From contig WJKZ01000017.1 in the NCBI GenBank assembly GCA_014728785.1, forward strand, positions 1 to 14,108: DNA of 14,108 nt, written 5' to 3'. How positions within the stretch are numbered: the first letter of the stretch is position 1; the number at the start of each line of letters is the position of its first letter. The translations under genes were made by a program, and so were the position numbers. This stretch comes from Candidatus Omnitrophota bacterium. Lineage in GTDB: Bacteria > Omnitrophota > Gorgyraeia > Duberdicusellales > 4484-171. The notes under the pieces are model-generated. The model was not told the DNA's origin and did not search any database. It saw nothing but the letters and a program-made list of their open reading frames with translations. Shown here piece by piece: positions 13,268 through 14,108 of the stretch.

Positions 13268-13597
13268 ACCTTATGGGGGTTTAAAAAAATGCGAAGTTTA
13301 AAAGAACACATATATGCTGCGGTAGATCTGAGCGTCGTTATTTCTATCGGTATAGCTTTCGCCGGTCTTATGGTAATGGGTTATATCATTTGGAATATTT
13401 ACGATATGTTTATCCCGACGGCTTACCCAGGAACTAGCGACACAGCTAACGCTTCTTGGAATGCAAGTTATTATAACGCTTCTAGAAGCTTGGGGAACGT
13501 TACCGGCGGTTTTGATAATGCGGTTAATTTCCTATTGATTGCAATTACAATATTTATATTGGCTATTGCAATAGCAGCGCTATTAATGCTTCGCGGT
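13199..13597 (+). repeat. 60-bp identical 3' segments in the two coat-like genes
   Basis: Bases 13199-13258 and 13538-13597 are identical and cover the second membrane helix to the final LRG codons. Immediately upstream, ten codons encoding the same peptide (GFDNAVNFLL) differ at almost every third position. A further 20-bp identity encodes the conserved core of helix 1 (IGIAFAG). The sharp boundary points to gene conversion. Confidence 0.9.
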
Positions 13598-13603
13598 CGA
13601 TGA
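13289..13603 (+). CDS. major coat-like two-helix membrane protein, copy 2 with longer loop (104 aa)
   Basis: The ATG lies nine bases after GGGGG (13275-13279), 21 bases after the stop of copy 1. Layout matches copy 1: basic head (RSLKEHIYAAVDL), helix 1 at about 14-36, helix 2 at about 79-101, basic end LRGR. The loop is longer and carries four sequons, three of them as NAS (N54, N58, N63) and one NVT (N70), against one in copy 1. The two copies may thus form a mixed shell with a plain and a glycan-bearing subunit, a suggestion only. A hairpin and T7 tract follow at once. Confidence 0.75.
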   Translation: MRSLKEHIYAAVDLSVVISIGIAFAGLMVMGYIIWNIYDMFIPTAYPGTSDTANASWNASYYNASRSLGNVTGGFDNAVNFLLIAITIFILAIAIAALLMLRGR

Positions 13604-13613
13604 TAATTTTATA

Positions 13614-13636
13614 GGGGTTTTTCCCCAACTTTTTTT
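13614..13636 (+). terminator. GGGG-T5-CCCC hairpin and T7 tract
   Basis: GGGGTTTTTCCCC (13614-13626) is followed by AAC and seven T (13630-13636), right after the TGA of copy 2. Both the compact stem and the T-tract fit termination of the coat transcript before the next promoter at 13654. Confidence 0.65.
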
Positions 13637-13653
13637 GTTTTACCCGTCGTAAG

Positions 13654-13665
13654 TCTTTTATATTA
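13654..13665 (+). promoter_or_regulatory. TATA box of a leaderless gene
   Basis: TCTTTTATATTA is centred about 26 nt before the ATG at 13686, so transcription should begin at the start codon. No ribosome-binding site is present in the interval, consistent with leaderless translation. Confidence 0.65.
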
Positions 13666-13685
13666 TTATAATAAATTATTGTTAT

Positions 13686-13922
13686 ATGCCTGATACCCAC
13701 ACGATTAGCTTTGAAGGGTCCCGGTATAGTTGGGACCAGGTAGACGCGCAAGCAAAGCAACAGGGGTTTAAGGAAAGAAGTAAATATATTCAATGGTTGG
13801 CCGAAAATGATATAGAACGCAAAAAAACCATTAAAGACTTCGTTAATTTCGAAGTCCTTTTTTTACTTCTTTTAAGTATATGTATGCTTATGTTAATTTT
13901 AATTTACAACTCAATAGGTTAA
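13686..13922 (+). CDS. ribbon-helix-helix-like domain fused to a membrane helix (78 aa)
   Basis: Residues 5-47 read as strand (THTISFEG), helix (SWDQVDAQAKQQG) and helix (ERSKYIQWLAENDIERKK). The AKxxGFxxRSxYIQxL type pattern is seen in ribbon-helix-helix regulators, with an unusually short and polar first strand. Residues 57-75 are one strongly hydrophobic helix and the protein ends four residues later. If both readings hold, this is a small DNA-binding protein tethered to the membrane, with the binding part inside the cell or virion. Alternatives are a plain tail-anchored virion protein. A hairpin with T7 lies inside the coding sequence where the helix begins. The gene has its own leaderless promoter, and the next gene follows after three bases. 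Confidence 0.65.
   Translation: MPDTHTISFEGSRYSWDQVDAQAKQQGFKERSKYIQWLAENDIERKKTIKDFVNFEVLFLLLLSICMLMLILIYNSIG
13836..13864 (+). terminator. intragenic hairpin with T7 tract
   Basis: GACTTCG (13836-13842) and CGAAGTC (13850-13856) form a perfect seven-base stem with a seven-base loop, then C and seven T (13858-13864). It resembles an intrinsic terminator placed inside the ribbon-helix-helix-like gene at codons 51-60, exactly at the change from soluble to membrane part. Confidence 0.4.
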
Positions 13923-13925
13923 ATT

Positions 13926-14108
13926 ATGGCTATAGATGAACGACGCCCGGACGTTTCGGGGATAGGGGACCGTATAAGCGACCTTACGCTTTTGTTAAAA
14001 GCAACTAGGCCCCGCGGTTATGACGATTATTATAATTCCCGTAGTCCGCTTCTTGGTAAAGAAATAAGCCTAGGGTCTTTAGATAAAGAGGATATGTTAG
14101 CTAATGAT
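13926..14108 (+). CDS. 5' part of an unrecognised protein gene (runs off window)
   Basis: The ATG follows the previous TAA by three bases and 61 codons stay open to the window end. The visible part is soluble, charged and without a membrane helix: an acidic/basic head (AIDERRPDVSGIGDRISDL) then Arg/Tyr-rich (KATRPRGYDDYYNSRSPLLG). No G-run precedes it; the gene probably depends on the leaderless transcript of its neighbour. Too little is present to name a family. Confidence 0.65.
   Translation, partial: MAIDERRPDVSGIGDRISDLTLLLKATRPRGYDDYYNSRSPLLGKEISLGSLDKEDMLAND

Noticed and set aside
12992..13603. Archaeal pilin or archaellin pair
   Set aside because: There is no class III signal peptide motif before the first helix, and a second C-terminal helix is not a pilin trait; coat-like architecture fits better.
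13563..13793. 76-codon minus-strand frame across the coat terminator
   Set aside because: It crosses a terminator and the start of a leaderless gene and has no coherent protein features.

Overview
This window reads as the structural (virion) module of an archaeal virus, provirus or related mobile element. The archaeal assignment rests on TATA-box promoters (two sharing TCTTTTATAT), two genes whose start codon sits about 26 nt after the TATA box (leaderless transcripts), secreted proteins rich in N-x-S/T sequons with fibronectin-III/Ig-like domains, and two small two-helix membrane proteins that resemble the major coat proteins of spindle-shaped archaeal viruses (Fuselloviridae and relatives). 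No integrase, replication protein, packaging ATPase, tRNA, rRNA, CRISPR array or insertion sequence is visible, so neither the host nor whether the element is integrated can be decided from this window.

Layout. 1-1478: the 3' end of an unknown gene followed by four overlapping small genes (two small membrane proteins, a three-helix membrane protein, a very basic soluble protein), ending at a hairpin with a T-tract (1517-1570). 1599-12621: one long plus-strand operon of eleven tightly packed genes: a 1137-aa protein with Lys/Ser/Pro-rich head and Gly/Ala membrane region; two basic proteins; several small multi-helix membrane proteins; a 778-aa secreted protein with two FnIII-like domains and three C-terminal helices; a 192-aa anchored beta-rich protein; a 724-aa spike-like protein with five-and-a-bit copies of a 16-residue aromatic repeat; and a small basic protein. 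12622-12991: a regulatory interval with an AT-rich inverted repeat, a 32-aa zinc-ribbon gene on the minus strand, and divergent promoters. 12992-13603: the two coat-like genes, closed by a hairpin/T7 terminator. 13686-14108: a leaderless gene for a ribbon-helix-helix-like domain tied to a membrane helix, then the start of an unknown gene cut by the window edge.

How it may work (inference): the coat-like pair is transcribed separately from a strong-looking promoter, as suits a protein needed in bulk. The long operon supplies low-copy parts: surface adhesins, anchored glycoproteins, small membrane proteins and basic proteins that could condense DNA. Translation in the operon is closely coupled. 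Most starts lie behind runs of 4-7 G that also encode the C-terminal Gly...Tyr of the preceding protein, and two genes appear to start at AUU or AUA codons overlapping the previous stop.
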